A stretch of 64,000 nt of DNA from Alligator mississippiensis. Lineage: Eukaryota > Chordata > Crocodylia > Alligatoridae. Positions 21,951 to 32,236 of the stretch are shown one piece after another. Each line of letters begins with the position of its first letter. Positions within the stretch are counted from its first letter, which is position 1. A program made the translations under genes and the position numbers. Below the pieces are notes generated by a model, which made no database searches, was not told where the DNA came from, and worked only from the letters and a program-made list of their open reading frames with translations. The DNA is taken from contig NC_081831.1 of assembly GCF_030867095.1 (NCBI RefSeq), positions 39,381,319 through 39,445,318 of the forward strand. Reading direction: 5' to 3'.

Positions 21951-21966
21951 TGGTGGCAGCAGTGGG
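21951..21966 (+). other. Primer-binding-type site, inner element
   Basis: TGGTGGCAGCAGTGGG follows the 5' LTR by three bases, in the position of the tRNA primer site of LTR elements. The matching tRNA was not identified. Confidence 0.5.
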
Positions 21967-21969
21967 ATC

Positions 21970-23064
21970 ATGAAGGAACCCGACCTTGCAACCTATGCCA
22001 GCATGCAAGCCACGGCTATCAGTCCCGCTGATGTCCTCGGACAGAACTTACAGGCTTTGACCCAGATCCTGAACTCTCAGCAACAAATGCTAGACCGGCA
22101 ACAGGATTGGCTCCAACACAGTTTGGTGTCCTTCAAAATGCCTAAAATGACTAAGGACAACGACCCGGAGGTGTATATCGAGGCATTCGAGCGGCACGCC
22201 CTCATGACCAGGCTCGACAAGAGATATTGGGCCAGCCAGTTAGGAGCCTTAGTAGTTGGCAAGGCCCAAGCCACCTATCGGGCCTTCTCGAGGGATGACG
22301 CCCAAGACTACAAGCACGTGAAGGAAGCCATCCTATACAGATTGGAGATTAACTCTGAGCACTACTGTCGCCAGTTCCGGGCCAAGAAGGGACCTGAGGC
22401 GAAACAACCGAGAGTGTTGCAGCTTCTGTGGGATCTGCTGGATAAGTGGGTGAACCCAGCGGGGCAGGACAGAGAGGCATTGGCTGACCAGATCGTCCTT
22501 GAACAGTTTCAGAACGATTTAGAAGAGCGGACGCAATGCTGGGTCCGACAACATACCCCACGGACCTGTGAACAAGCTCTAAAATTGGCCGAGGCTTTTA
22601 CTGCCTCGGAGGCCCACTACCCCAGGGAAAGGAGGAACCTGGGACCCTCGATGGCAGCCCCAAGAGAGCCGGAGCGCCGGCGTCCGCCTGGCCGGGGGGC
22701 TACCAGAGATACCGTGTGTTTCCGGTGCGGGCAGAAGGGCCATTTTTCTAGGGAATGCCCGAGCCAAGCCGCAGAACACTGGATCCCGGACGACAGAGCA
22801 AGGGCCCCAACAGAGTGGTGGAGAGGCCCAGAGCCCGCCGAGCCAATGGACTGCAGCTATGTGGTCGGTGGGGAGAACGTGGCTTGGAGACGTCCCGTTG
22901 TCAAGGCTTGGGTGGAAGGTCGCCCCATGCGAGCTACCCTGGATTCGGGGTGTGCTCAATCTCTTGTCAGAGGAGATTTGGTACAATCGCATGGCCGGTG
23001 GACGGCTCACCCCGTGAGAGTAGCCTGCCTCCATGGGGACGCCAAGCAGATCGAGCGCCAATGA
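21970..23064 (+). CDS. gag (SCAN-like capsid, zinc knuckle) of the inner element
   Basis: Start chosen at the ATG 23 bases after the 5' LTR. Gln-rich N-terminal helix, then capsid sequence. From about 22366 to 22605 it reads CRQFRAKKG... DQIVLEQFQNDLEERTQCWVR... EQALKLAEAF, which follows the order of landmarks in the vertebrate SCAN domain (FRQF, LEQFL, WVR, EA). A CCHC zinc knuckle CFRCGQKGHFSREC is at about 22722-22763. The protease start (RATLDSGCAQS) lies near the end of the frame. In the family gag assembles the intracellular particle. It is part of a fossil retroelement, not a host gene. Confidence 0.8.
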   Translation: MKEPDLATYASMQATAISPADVLGQNLQALTQILNSQQQMLDRQQDWLQHSLVSFKMPKMTKDNDPEVYIEAFERHALMTRLDKRYWASQLGALVVGKAQATYRAFSRDDAQDYKHVKEAILYRLEINSEHYCRQFRAKKGPEAKQPRVLQLLWDLLDKWVNPAGQDREALADQIVLEQFQNDLEERTQCWVRQHTPRTCEQALKLAEAFTASEAHYPRERRNLGPSMAAPREPERRRPPGRGATRDTVCFRCGQKGHFSRECPSQAAEHWIPDDRARAPTEWWRGPEPAEPMDCSYVVGGENVAWRRPVVKAWVEGRPMRATLDSGCAQSLVRGDLVQSHGRWTAHPVRVACLHGDAKQIERQ

Positions 23065-23181
23065 GTCCGCCTACGGGTAATGGAGCACGAGGGAGAACTC
23101 CTGGTGGGGGTCGTGTCCCAGTTAGCGTGTGAGATGCTTCTAGGATGAGACTGGACGCCAGTATACGACGTCCTGGATAGG

Positions 23182-26139
23182 GTGAGGGACACGGAAGTAG
23201 CCCGTAAGAAGATTCAGAACCGGGAGGGCTGGTTGGGCGAGATCAAAGAAAACGAAGGTTCGGCTGACGAGACGGATGAATTGGACCTTAGCGACTTTAC
23301 CAGTAGCCTCCTGTTCGGAGAAGCACAAGAGGAGGATCAGGAGATCGGGGTGCTCCGAGAGCAGGCCCAAAGTACCAGAGGGGCCTCAACGTTATCGCCT
23401 GAAGGGCATCCCCGCTTCAAGGTAAGGAACCGCCTTAAAGGGGACAGGGGGGAGGAGACCGAGGGCTTGCAGCTAGTAGTGCCCGCCCGATTCCGCCAGG
23501 CCATTTGGCAGTTGGCGCATGCAAGTCCCACAGGGGGACATCTGGGCTGGGACAAGACCCTCGCGAGAATGAGCAGGTGGTTTTTTTGGCCCGGGATGGG
23601 GGAGGAAGTGGCCCGCCAATGTGCAGCCTGCCCCAACTGCCAAAAGATGAGAACCGAGCATCCTCCATGGGCACCCCTCCAACCCATGCCCGTTATCGAC
23701 GCCCCGTTTTCAAGGATAGCCTTAGATGTCATGGGCCCCTTTCCCCGCAGCAGCTCAGGCCACCAATACATCTTGGTCATTGTGAATTATGCCACCCGGT
23801 ACCTTGCAATCCCCCTGCGAGCCGTAACCGCCCCATGTATTGCAGAAGAGCTAATAAGATGGATAGCCCGGATGGGGATCCCGCAAGAGATACTAACGGA
23901 CCAAGGAAAGAATTTCATGTCTGGGGTTTTGAGGGTGGTATGCCGAACCCTCCAAATAAAACAGCTCCGCACCTCGGTTTACCATCCCCAAACCAATGGG
24001 TTGGTAGAACGCCTCAATGGGACGATAAAACGGGTATTGCGCCGGTGCATACAAGGGGACCCCTGGAAATGGGATCTCCTCCTTCCTCTAGTATTGTTCA
24101 CTCTCAGGGACACCCCCCAAGATTCCACGAAGTTCTCTCCATTCGAGCGAGTGTTGGGACATCGCCCGCGGGGTCTCTTGCAGGTCTTGAGAGAAGAATG
24201 GGAGCAGGGAGAAGGGCCCTCCCAGGAGCCAAAGACATACCAACAGGCGTTCCAGCACAGGATCAGATTGGCCCGGGACCTAGCTCAGGAAAACCTAAGA
24301 GAAGCCCAAACCCGTCAAAAAGGCCAGTATTACCGCTGGGCCAAAGAGCGAGAATTCGAGCCGGGGCAAAGAGTCCTGGTGCTGCTCCCCACGTCCACGA
24401 GCAAGCTCCTAAAGCAGTGGCAGGGGCCATTTGAAATTCTCCGATGGGTGGGACCAGTGGATTACGAGGTTCACAGGCCCAGACACCTTCGAGAAAAGCA
24501 AATTTACCATGTGAACCTCCTACGGGAATGGCGGGAGCCCGAAGGATGGGTGGCCTTTTCCAAGGCCGATAACGAGGACCTAGGACCCCAGGGGTTAGAA
24601 AGAGGGACTGAGCCCTCTCCAGAGGGAACCCCGGTTAGGATAGGAGAGGAATTGTCCTCTGTTCAGCAGCGAGAGGCCCGAAGCTTGATAAACGAGTTCC
24701 GAGAAGTATTCCGCAAGGAACCCGGCTGGGTTCGGGGCTTGTGCCACGCTATAAAAATGCCCCCTGGGGCAATAGTGAGGGAGAGGTGGCGACCCATTCC
24801 CCACCACCTCCTGGAAACCGTCCGCAGAGAGATAGATTCAATGTTGAGGCTAGGAGTCATTCGGCCTTCAAGAAGTCCCTGGAGGAGCCCACTGGTGCCG
24901 GTGCATAAGCCTGACGGGTCTTTAAGGCTTTGTGTGGATTACAGAAGATTGAATGCCATGGAAGTTTTCGACGCATTCCCCATGCCCCACGTGGCAGAGC
25001 TGGTAGAAAGGATAGGGGATGCCCGGTATATATCGACCCTTGACCTGGCAAAGGGATATTGGCAGATTCCAGTGGCCAAGGAAGACCGGCTGAAGACAGC
25101 GTTCGGCACCCTGTGGGGACTGTACGAGTTCATTAGAATGCCCTTTGGATTACATGGTGCCGCCGCAACGTTCCAACGTCTAATGGACCAGATCCTGGCA
25201 CCCCACGCCAAATACGCGGCGGCGTACATAGACAATATAGTCATATACTCCCGGACCTGGGAGCAGCACAAGAGCGCCCTTCGAGCCATCCTCACAGAAC
25301 TGAGGCACGCCGGCCTAACTGCAAACCCCCGAAAATGTGTCCTGGCCCAGAAAGAAACAAAATATTTAGGGTTCTTGGTCAGCAGAGGCACGATTAAACC
25401 CTTGGCCGACAAGGTAGAAACCATCTGCAACTTCACAGCCCCTCAAAACTGCCACCAGCTACGGTCATTTTTAGGGCTAACCAATTATTACAGGCGATTT
25501 GTACCGCACTTCGCAGAGCTGGCAACACCCTTATCGGAGGCCCTCAAAGGGCGGAAAACGGGGGCAGTAAAATGGACGAAAGAGATGGTGCAAAGTTTTG
25601 AAAGATTGAAAAGGGCGTTGTGCGAAGATGTTATAATTCACACCCCTGACTTCCGAAAACCCTTTATTTTACAGATGGACGCCTCAGAGACAGCGGTGGG
25701 TGCCGTCCTCACCCAGGAAGAGGGGGAGAATGAAAGACCCGTGGCATACGCAAGCCGCAAACTGCTACCAGCGGAGAAAAGGTACGCAACTATCGAACAC
25801 GAGTGCCTGGCAATTCAGTGGGCAGTAGACCACTTTAGATACTACCTGATGGGTAGAGAGTTTAAACTGGTAACTGACCATGCCCCGCTGAGGTGGCTGA
25901 GTACAGCCAAGACCGATAATGCCCGGATTACCCGGTGGTCCTTGGCACTCCAACCATATAAGTTCCACATAATACAACGACCCGGAAAAACCAATACAGT
26001 GGCAGACTTCTTGTCCAGGTGTAGAGGCAAAGACCAGACTGGGAACCAAGGAGGTCAAGTAAAGGGACGGACTGACACCACAGATACGACCCGGATGGGG
26101 AACGAAGAAGCGCCCCAAGGCATCTTAAGGGGGGGGTTA
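23182..26139 (+). CDS. pol (integrase, RT, RNase H) of the inner element
   Basis: A long open frame. A zinc-binding HHCC region (HASPTGGHLGW..., CPNCQK; about 23515-23645) precedes the DDE integrase core (LDVMGPFPRSS, EILTDQGKNF, VERLNG; about 23720-24030) and a C-terminal YHVNLLREW block. Reverse transcriptase (SPWRSPLVPVHKPDG, LCVDYRRLN, FGLHGAAATFQRLMD; about 24870-25440) and RNase H (MDASETAVGAVL, YATIEHECLA, DHAPLRWLS; about 25670-26020) follow. Integrase before RT is the Gmr1-like order, opposite to most Ty3/gypsy elements. The frame runs on into the 3' LTR. Confidence 0.88.
26127..26136 (+). other. Polypurine tract, inner element
   Basis: A run of purines (AAGGGGGGGG type) lies just before the 3' LTR start at 26140, the usual position of the plus-strand primer. 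Confidence 0.7.
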
Positions 26140-27139
26140 TGTCCCAGGGACACCAGGGCTAGAGGGAAACCCCGGCCCAAAACCAAAGGAAATGAAAACG
26201 TATACTTACCCTTTGCAGGAGTCAAGGGCAGTGGAGGCGCGCACGCTGGGAAACCACCCGCGCAGGTTATTAGCCGCGCTTACATTCAGCTGAGGTCAGG
26301 TGATGTCAGTGAGAGACGCCACCCGGCGGGAATAAAGTGCAGCCCCGGGGGCACAGGAGGCACGCTGCAGGAGAATGCGAAGCCTGGAGGGAAGCCCGAG
26401 GGCGGAAGCGGGCACCCGCGGGGTGTCTCTGCCTTGGGCAGGGTAAGCTGCAGCAGCGCAGGGAGCGGCGAGAGCAGCGAGAGCGGCGAGAGCAGCAAGA
26501 GCCGCAGCCATGAGGACTCCAGCTGTGGAGCTGACGCAAGAGCCGGTAGGAGAGCGGGGACGGGAACCAGCGGTGAAGGAACCAGTGGAAAAGCCAGCAG
26601 GGACCGCCGGTGAGGGAGCTGGAGGGAGAGCCAGCAGGGACGCCAGTGAGGGAGCCAGAGGAAGAGCCGACAGGGACACCGGTGAAGGAACTGGTGGAAG
26701 AGCCGGCAGGAACCAGGGAGAGAGCCAGCAGGGACGCCGGGGAGGAAGCCCACAGGGGCAACAGAATCTCGGGTCTCGTGGTCCTCAGACCGGAACCCAG
26801 CTCAAGTCACCGAGTCGAGCGGGTCGGGGACGAGGGAAGAGCCGAGGCGGGGCCGGTGATAAGAAGCTGAAAGATCCACGACTGAAGGTGGAGTTGGCCG
26901 GGGTGTAGGGGAGGTTGGAGCCCCGTGAGTGCCCGCCAAAGGCGTGTTGGCACTGGAGGCCGCGGAGAGGGGGACCCACCATTGAGGGTCCAGTTAAGAC
27001 CGCGGCTGGCGAGTTCCGGGGGTCTGCCACTGTCACCCGAGGCACCCTCTGGGGACCCTCCCGCAGGACCAGGGCAGACCCGGTCAGCTACCCGCGCAAA
27101 AGTAGCCTGGGAACGCCTTTTGGAGCAGAGGCAGACACA
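26140..27139 (+). repeat. 3' LTR of the inner Gmr1-like element
   Basis: Starts TGTCCCAGGGACACC and ends GCAGACACA, then the TACAC duplication. Near-identical in layout to the 5' LTR, including the AATAAAGTGC signal and a shorter minisatellite. Confidence 0.9.
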
Positions 27140-27144
27140 TACAC

Positions 27145-28593
27145 CACATAGGATGGCGCAGGTACAAGCAAATGTATCACGTAAACCTGTTAAAGAAGAG
27201 GGAAACCTGTGACAACTACTTGATGGACCCCTGGGCGGTAGAAGAAGAGTGGGCCCCAGAGACTAGAAAGGGCCAGGATGAGGCCAGACCAGCCCCAGTG
27301 ATCGGGGAGCAAATACCTCAAGTGGGGGCGGGAACAGCTAAAATGATTGGCAAGCAGGTTTAAAGATGTATTTACCGAAGTGCTGGGCAGAGCCAAAGGG
27401 ATATATCACCGGTTCAGGAGCAGGCCTGGCCAGGTAGTAAGGGAACATTGGAGGAAGCTACCCCAAGCCCTATACATCCCAGTGCAAAAGGAATTAGAGC
27501 AAATGTTGGCCCGAGGCATCATCCAGGAGTCACAGAGACCTTGGAGGAGCCCCTTGGTGATGGTACCGAAACCCAATGGGGCCATTCAGCTCTGCGTCAA
27601 CTTCAGAAAGGTGAATACTATTTCCTCCTTCGATGCTTTTCCGATGCCCAATATTGAAGAGATGTTGGAAAAGATATGGTAGGCCAAGTATATTTTCACC
27701 TTAGATTTAACAAAGGGGTACTGGCAGATCCCCACGGCACCCAAGGACAAGGTGAAATCCGCCTTTGGTATGCCCTGGGGCCTGTGCCAGTTTATACATC
27801 TGCCCTTTGGCCTACATGGAATGGCCTCCTCTTTTCAAAGATTGATGGACAGGATCCTAACAACCCGCTGAGAATACGCTGTGGCATATATTGACGATAC
27901 TGTTATCTGTTCAGGGACATGGGAACAGTATGTGCACCACATAGAGAATATCTTAGAAGAGTTAAGACACAACGGGCTGATGGCCAACCCAAAAAAATGT
28001 GCCCTGGGGCAAACGGAAATTAAATACTTAGGGTTCAAGTTACGGCAGGGGAGAATAGCCCCAATAGCCAACGAAGTGGAGGCGATACAATCATACCAAC
28101 AACCACAGATCAAGAAGCAGCTGAGAGCCTTCCTTAGGGTTAGTAAACTACTACTGGAGGTTTATACCTTGGTTCTCAGAGTTAGCTACCTCCTTAACCA
28201 GCATACTACAGAGGAAGGGAGGGGGCCGAGTAGAATGGACCCAAGAAACCCAGGAGGCATTTACAAAGGTAAAGACAGTGCTGTGTAACACCCTGGCGCT
28301 GTATACGCCTGATTTTAAACAAACATTCTGACTACACACAGATGCTTTGGCTATCACCTTGGGGGCCATCCTATCACAAGTCCAGGGAGACAAAAGGCCG
28401 ATAGCCTTCACGAGCCAGAAACTATCCAAGGCCAAAACCCAATATTCAACAATAGAATGGCAATAACAGAGTGCTTGGCAATAAAGTGGGGAGTCAAATT
28501 ATTTTGGCACTATCTATATGGGAGAAAATTCATTTTAATTATGGACCATGCACCACTTAGGTGGCTACAGATGTCAAAAACCAAAAACCCCAG
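27145..28593 (+). pseudogene. Integrase end, RT and RNase H start of the outer element
   Basis: After the inner element the outer one resumes with MYHVNLLKKR (integrase C-terminal end, about 27170). RT blocks SPLVMVPKPNGAIQLCVNFRKVN (about 27550-27620) and AYIDDTVICSGTWEQ (about 27883) follow, and then RNase H sequence (KRPIAFTSQKLSKAKTQYSTIE, about 28390-28460). Broken in several places; the RNase H end continues after the solo LTR at 29809. Confidence 0.8.
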
Positions 28594-29803
28594 TGTGACG
28601 AACAGCTTTAATGCTCTGTCACTTTAAGGGCCAAAGCAGGCAATCGCCAGGTAGCTGATGTGGGCAGATTTTAGAGCCCAGTTCTCCTTGTGAAGGGAGC
28701 AGTTTGTGATTAGCAGCCCTAGCAGTAACATTGCCCGGTGGAGCTCCTGTTCCACGAACAGCTCAGAGGTAAGGGTGAGGCTTTGGGGAAGGAGGCCTCA
28801 TTGGTCCTGGGCATGACCTGAAACTGCATCCTGCAGATAGGTGGTCTGGTGGGGCTGTTCATGGTGGGACAGTCCCCAAGAAATGCCAAGCCAGTAACCA
28901 CCCCGGTGAAAGGCAGCTAGGGGCACTTGAATCCCATCCTCCACCTCGGGGTGGGTGAGTTATCTAGAGTGGTGGGCCAGGCATGCAGAGTGGGGCACTT
29001 GAGCCTACGGGGGTGTTTGACCCCATGCCCTAGGGAGAGGACAGAGTGGAGGGCCAGGCACAGCAAGTAGAGTGGCACCTGAGCCTACAGGGGTGTTAGA
29101 CCCCATGCCTGAATAAGAGGGCAAAGTAGTGTGACCCTAGAGACAGGGCAGAGTTGAGAGGCCCTGAGAGAGAGTAGTGTTGAGAGGCCCAGAGAGAAGG
29201 GAGAGCGGAGCCCCAGAGTGGTAGGGGTGGAGTAGTGACCTACTGAGGGGTGTGGGGCAAAGTCAGCCCACAGTTCTGCGGATCACCCAGCATCCATTTA
29301 AATGAGGGTCATTGGAGAGGTCCAAAAAGCTGCATGCCTGCTGGCTGAGGAGAGATAAGCCTGATGGCCCTCCAGGTACTCAAAGGGAGTAAGGGCAGGG
29401 TGCATGTGGCCCAATGGGGTGGTATGAGAGAGGGCCACGACAGGCGGTATGAGAGGCCTGGTAAGAGCAGGCCTCAGTAAGAGGGGGATGGTATCCATGT
29501 GGCCCAGAATGGGGCAGGATGTAAGAGGCCTAACTGTGTGTTGAGTTTGGTCTGACCTCAAGACAGGGTAAATACTAATCGGAGTGTGTTATCTGCGAGG
29601 CATGGGACATGTAAAGGGGTGGTCAAAGCGTTTACATTTGGCCCTTGTCATCAAAGTGGTTGAAGGGCAGCCTCCCATTTATTTAACAACTGAAACAATC
29701 TATGACAAGGTGTGGAAGGTGAACAAGGTGGGCGGTTTTGCCCAAAGACAAAGGAGCAGGCCAGTCCTGGGACTGGGCCTGGGAGTTGGCTCCTTTCATC
29801 ACA
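28594..29803. mobile_element. Solo LTR inside the outer element's RNase H
   Basis: Starts TGTGACGAACAGC and ends TTTCATCACA, with exact 5-bp duplications CCCAG at 28589-28593 and 29804-29808. Outer-element coding resumes directly after it (LMRWALALQPFCFSI). No internal region remains. Family not recognised. Confidence 0.75.
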
Positions 29804-29808
29804 CCCAG

Positions 29809-30013
29809 ATTGATGAGATGGGCCTTGGCCCTACAACCTTTTTGTTTCTCCATAAAACACCAACCAGGCTGGCTAAACATCACAGCAAACTATCTCTCGA
29901 GACTGACAAATAGCAAACAATCAGTGGTGATGGAAACAAAGAAAGGGAACAACAACAGAGGAAAGACAGTGACTAGTGTCTCACAAGTGAGACTTCCACT
30001 AAGCGGGGAGGTA
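29809..30013 (+). pseudogene. RNase H end and polypurine tract of the outer element
   Basis: Encodes MRWALALQPFCFSIKHQPGW..ITANYLSRL, homologous to the RNase H end of the inner element. A purine-rich AAGCGGGGAGG stretch lies directly before the 3' LTR. Confidence 0.7.
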
Positions 30014-30262
30014 TGTGGCAGGGCGGCTTACATGCCCTGCCACAAGAACGTCGAAGCAAGTAAACAAAGAAAAGAATAACCGGGGTGAACCCGAATGAAG
30101 CTGAAAGGCACGACAAGCCTGAGCGAGAGGAATGCTGCACCCCGGACAATGAAGAGAATCAGCTGGGGAAGCCAGGGCAGTGAAAGATCAAAAGCTGCCA
30201 TGAAAAACACAGCGAGCTGGGACAAACTCAGAGGGAGGAGATGTTCAGCATCGACTCTCACA
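30014..30262 (+). repeat. 3' LTR of the outer Gmr1-like element
   Basis: 249 bp, starting TGTGGCAGGGCGGCTTAC and ending CGACTCTCACA, followed by the GTTAC duplication that matches 17482-17486. Confidence 0.85.
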
Positions 30263-30449
30263 GTTACATACATAACTCCTGCCTTGGTCTGACTCTTCTG
30301 ATGTTTTTCTTATCTAAAGTTTAGCATCTTCTGGTGCCTGAACCTTTAATTCAGTAGATAGACTCTATATAATGAAGACCAAAGAGAAAAAAGTAAGTAA
30401 AGCATAAAAAGCTTATAAAGATATATACAACGTATGACTACAGAGATAA

Positions 30450-30850
30450 ATTCTCCTTGGAACAGTTCCAACATCCTGAGAAAAGGGGTGCTTTCTGACC
30501 TACTGAGGGGTTATATTCTGATGACTTCTGATTTTAATATTTATGAGGCCTCTCTCTCTGATTGGTGGGTCATCATCAAGGACAGTCCTGGTTTTTGCAT
30601 CCTGATCTTTGATTCATCCCTGTAGAACCATTGTGATGGAATCAAATCCATTTAATTTTGGGGTGGTACCACCTGGCCTGTTTCTTTTTGTAAGATTCTT
30701 ATGTGTGAAAAGAACAACCGGTTATAGCCATCAGGTCTAATTACTTCAAGGCGACAGTCTTCACCTGCTCCACAGGATTTTCTTCAGGCATGTTTCAACA
30801 TGCCTTTATTTGTGACTCCTTTAATTTTATAATAATACTAGCCAATTGCC
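30450..30850 (-). pseudogene. Unrecognised minus-strand coding remnant
   Basis: One minus-strand frame reads protein-like sequence, including EDCRLEVIRPDGYNRLFFSH, then LIPSQWFYRDESKIRM and SLMMTHQSERGLINIKIRSH. The composition (alternating hydrophobic and polar residues) suggests a beta-rich protein. No family is recognised. It lies upstream of and on the same strand as the polymerase remnant. Broken. Confidence 0.35.
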
Positions 30851-31029
30851 CATCAAGCGGAGAGGGGGCTGGGATAGAGTGCTGCTACCTAACACTCCAT
30901 GCTGCCACTGTTCTTCCTCTAGCAGGGAGCAGGGTGGGGCTCCCCCACCCTCTGTCCGTTCCTTGGCATGACTTCAGAATCATGGTGGCGCTCCCCCAAG
31001 CAGCATTTGGGTCTTCAGCCAATGGTTTA

Positions 31030-31240
31030 TAATTGCCACACTCTCAGCTAAATGTTTCTCAGTGAGGCATAGACAATCCATAAAGTACCCTAACTTTAAT
31101 AATAGCTTTTGAATACTTTCCATACACAGCTGAGTACAAAGTTCCTGAATTGTCTGATTTATATCCTCATCTGTCCAATCCACACAATTGTGGCTTCCAT
31201 GGTGCAGCTCGGAGACAGCCCATGCAGTCTTCAAAAAGTC
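31030..31240 (-). pseudogene. Unrecognised helical coding remnant next to the right TIR
   Basis: The minus strand encodes CVDWTDEDINQTIQELCTQL and a further amphipathic stretch with KLGYFMDCLCLTEKHLAES. Leu/Ile spacing suggests helices. It is preceded on the same strand by the TIR frame at 31894-32189. Function unknown; probably a Polinton accessory gene. Broken. Confidence 0.35.
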
Positions 31241-31893
31241 TCTTTCTCGAGCAATATTTCAGTATATCATAACAACAAACATGTACAAGAGATTTCATGA
31301 GGCTTTTACATCCCTGCTGTGAGACAGGGCCTGCTCATTCAATTCCTAGTTGTCTTCTAAAAGCCACAGCACCTTCTTCTTTTGAAGCATCAGGCCTCTG
31401 ATTGTCACAAAAACAGCTTCTCTTTTCCAATACAGGGGTTACAGGGATGCTGCTGTGTTGTCTTTCTGGTGTCATTAGAAAGGCTTCATCAAGCTGCAGA
31501 GGAATTTTAAAGAAGAAACGCTAGTTAGCTACTGTTTAAGGAGTTTGTAGTTAATTTCTGCCCCACCATCAACACCCCTAAGGACCCTCACACCTCCCAG
31601 TTCAAGAAACTCACCAGTGCCTCTGCCCCCTTGGAGACATCTTCTCCCTCAGCATCCAACACGAGATATCCCTCTTCTCCAGAATCCTCAGCGTCTGCTC
31701 TGGCAACTGGCCATTAAACATCTCAGGCAAGTCTTGGGTTAGGGGGCTACTCTCCTTAATCTCCATCTCTTCAGAACTATTGCTACGGTAGTGCTTTCTT
31801 GGCAGACATCTGTCAGGCCTTGGTGGTAAGGCAGGAAAAAAGGGCCTTACTGGTATAGTGTAATTATATAGGGATTATATAGTAAACACAGAA

Positions 31894-32189
31894 TCATCCT
31901 GTTACTGTAGAAAACTGCTCCCTCCAAAAAAAATCTAAATTAGTTACTTCATCAGAGCCGTTGGGGTTTAGCTTGTCTGCCACTTCCATGCTCTTTGCTG
32001 GTGGCTCTGATGCAGTCTGTTGGGGGTCTGCCATGGTCCCTGGATCTGTTTTGGGAGTCCAGAAATCTGTCTCAACCACCAAGATCTCATCCATACTGCT
32101 GCCGACAGAGGTCTGAACAGTGTCTGAGGCTTCCAAAGCGTAAGAATCCAATTTGCTTCTGTCTGCATTGGCATGGTCTCAGAAAACAT
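31894..32189 (-). pseudogene. Open frame at the inner end of the right TIR, function unknown
   Basis: Second copy of the frame at 2765-3079, on the opposite strand. It shares TDPGTMADPQ and the ADKLNP stretch. Readable, acidic, no recognised domain. Confidence 0.5.
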
Positions 32190-32236
32190 GTGACTTGGTT
32201 TGGAGGGTTTCCCAAGAGGATTTAGAAAAGAGGCAG

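Larger units (their letters stand above)
20951..27139 (+). mobile_element. Gmr1-like Ty3/gypsy retrotransposon (inner), nearly whole
   Basis: Flanked by the exact duplication TACAC (20946-20950 and 27140-27144). LTRs are 20951-21947 and 26140-27139. Internal order is primer-site-like sequence, gag, protease, integrase, RT, RNase H, polypurine tract. By eye the LTRs differ at about 5-6%, many differences being at CpG sites, so it is much younger than its host element. Gag and a pol frame of over 1,100 codons remain open; only a small number of breaks is apparent. Confidence 0.92.
17487..30262 (+). mobile_element. Gmr1-like Ty3/gypsy retrotransposon (outer), broken
   Basis: Bounded by short LTRs starting TGTG.CAGGG.GGCTTAC and ending CTCTCACA on the right. 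The target duplication GTTAC is exact (17482-17486 and 30263-30267). Internal parts in order are gag with capsid and zinc knuckle, aspartic protease, integrase, reverse transcriptase and RNase H, the integrase-first order of Gmr1-like elements. It contains a complete younger relative (20951-27139) and a solo LTR (28594-29803). It is clearly older than the inner element and broken in many places. Confidence 0.85.
30268..31880 (-). other. Polinton interior, right part
   Basis: This is Polinton sequence between the LTR retrotransposon and the right TIR. It starts with a third copy of the TATAATGAAGACCAAAG unit. It holds two unrecognised minus-strand coding remnants (below). A GC-rich insert-like stretch is at about 30845-31015. 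Nothing recognisable was seen in 31260-31880 beyond short open frames. Confidence 0.5.

Noticed and set aside
31030-31240. Bcl-2-like or retinoblastoma-binding oncoprotein, as reported for some adintoviruses
   Set aside because: No BH1-type NWGR and no LxCxE motif could be found; left as unrecognised.
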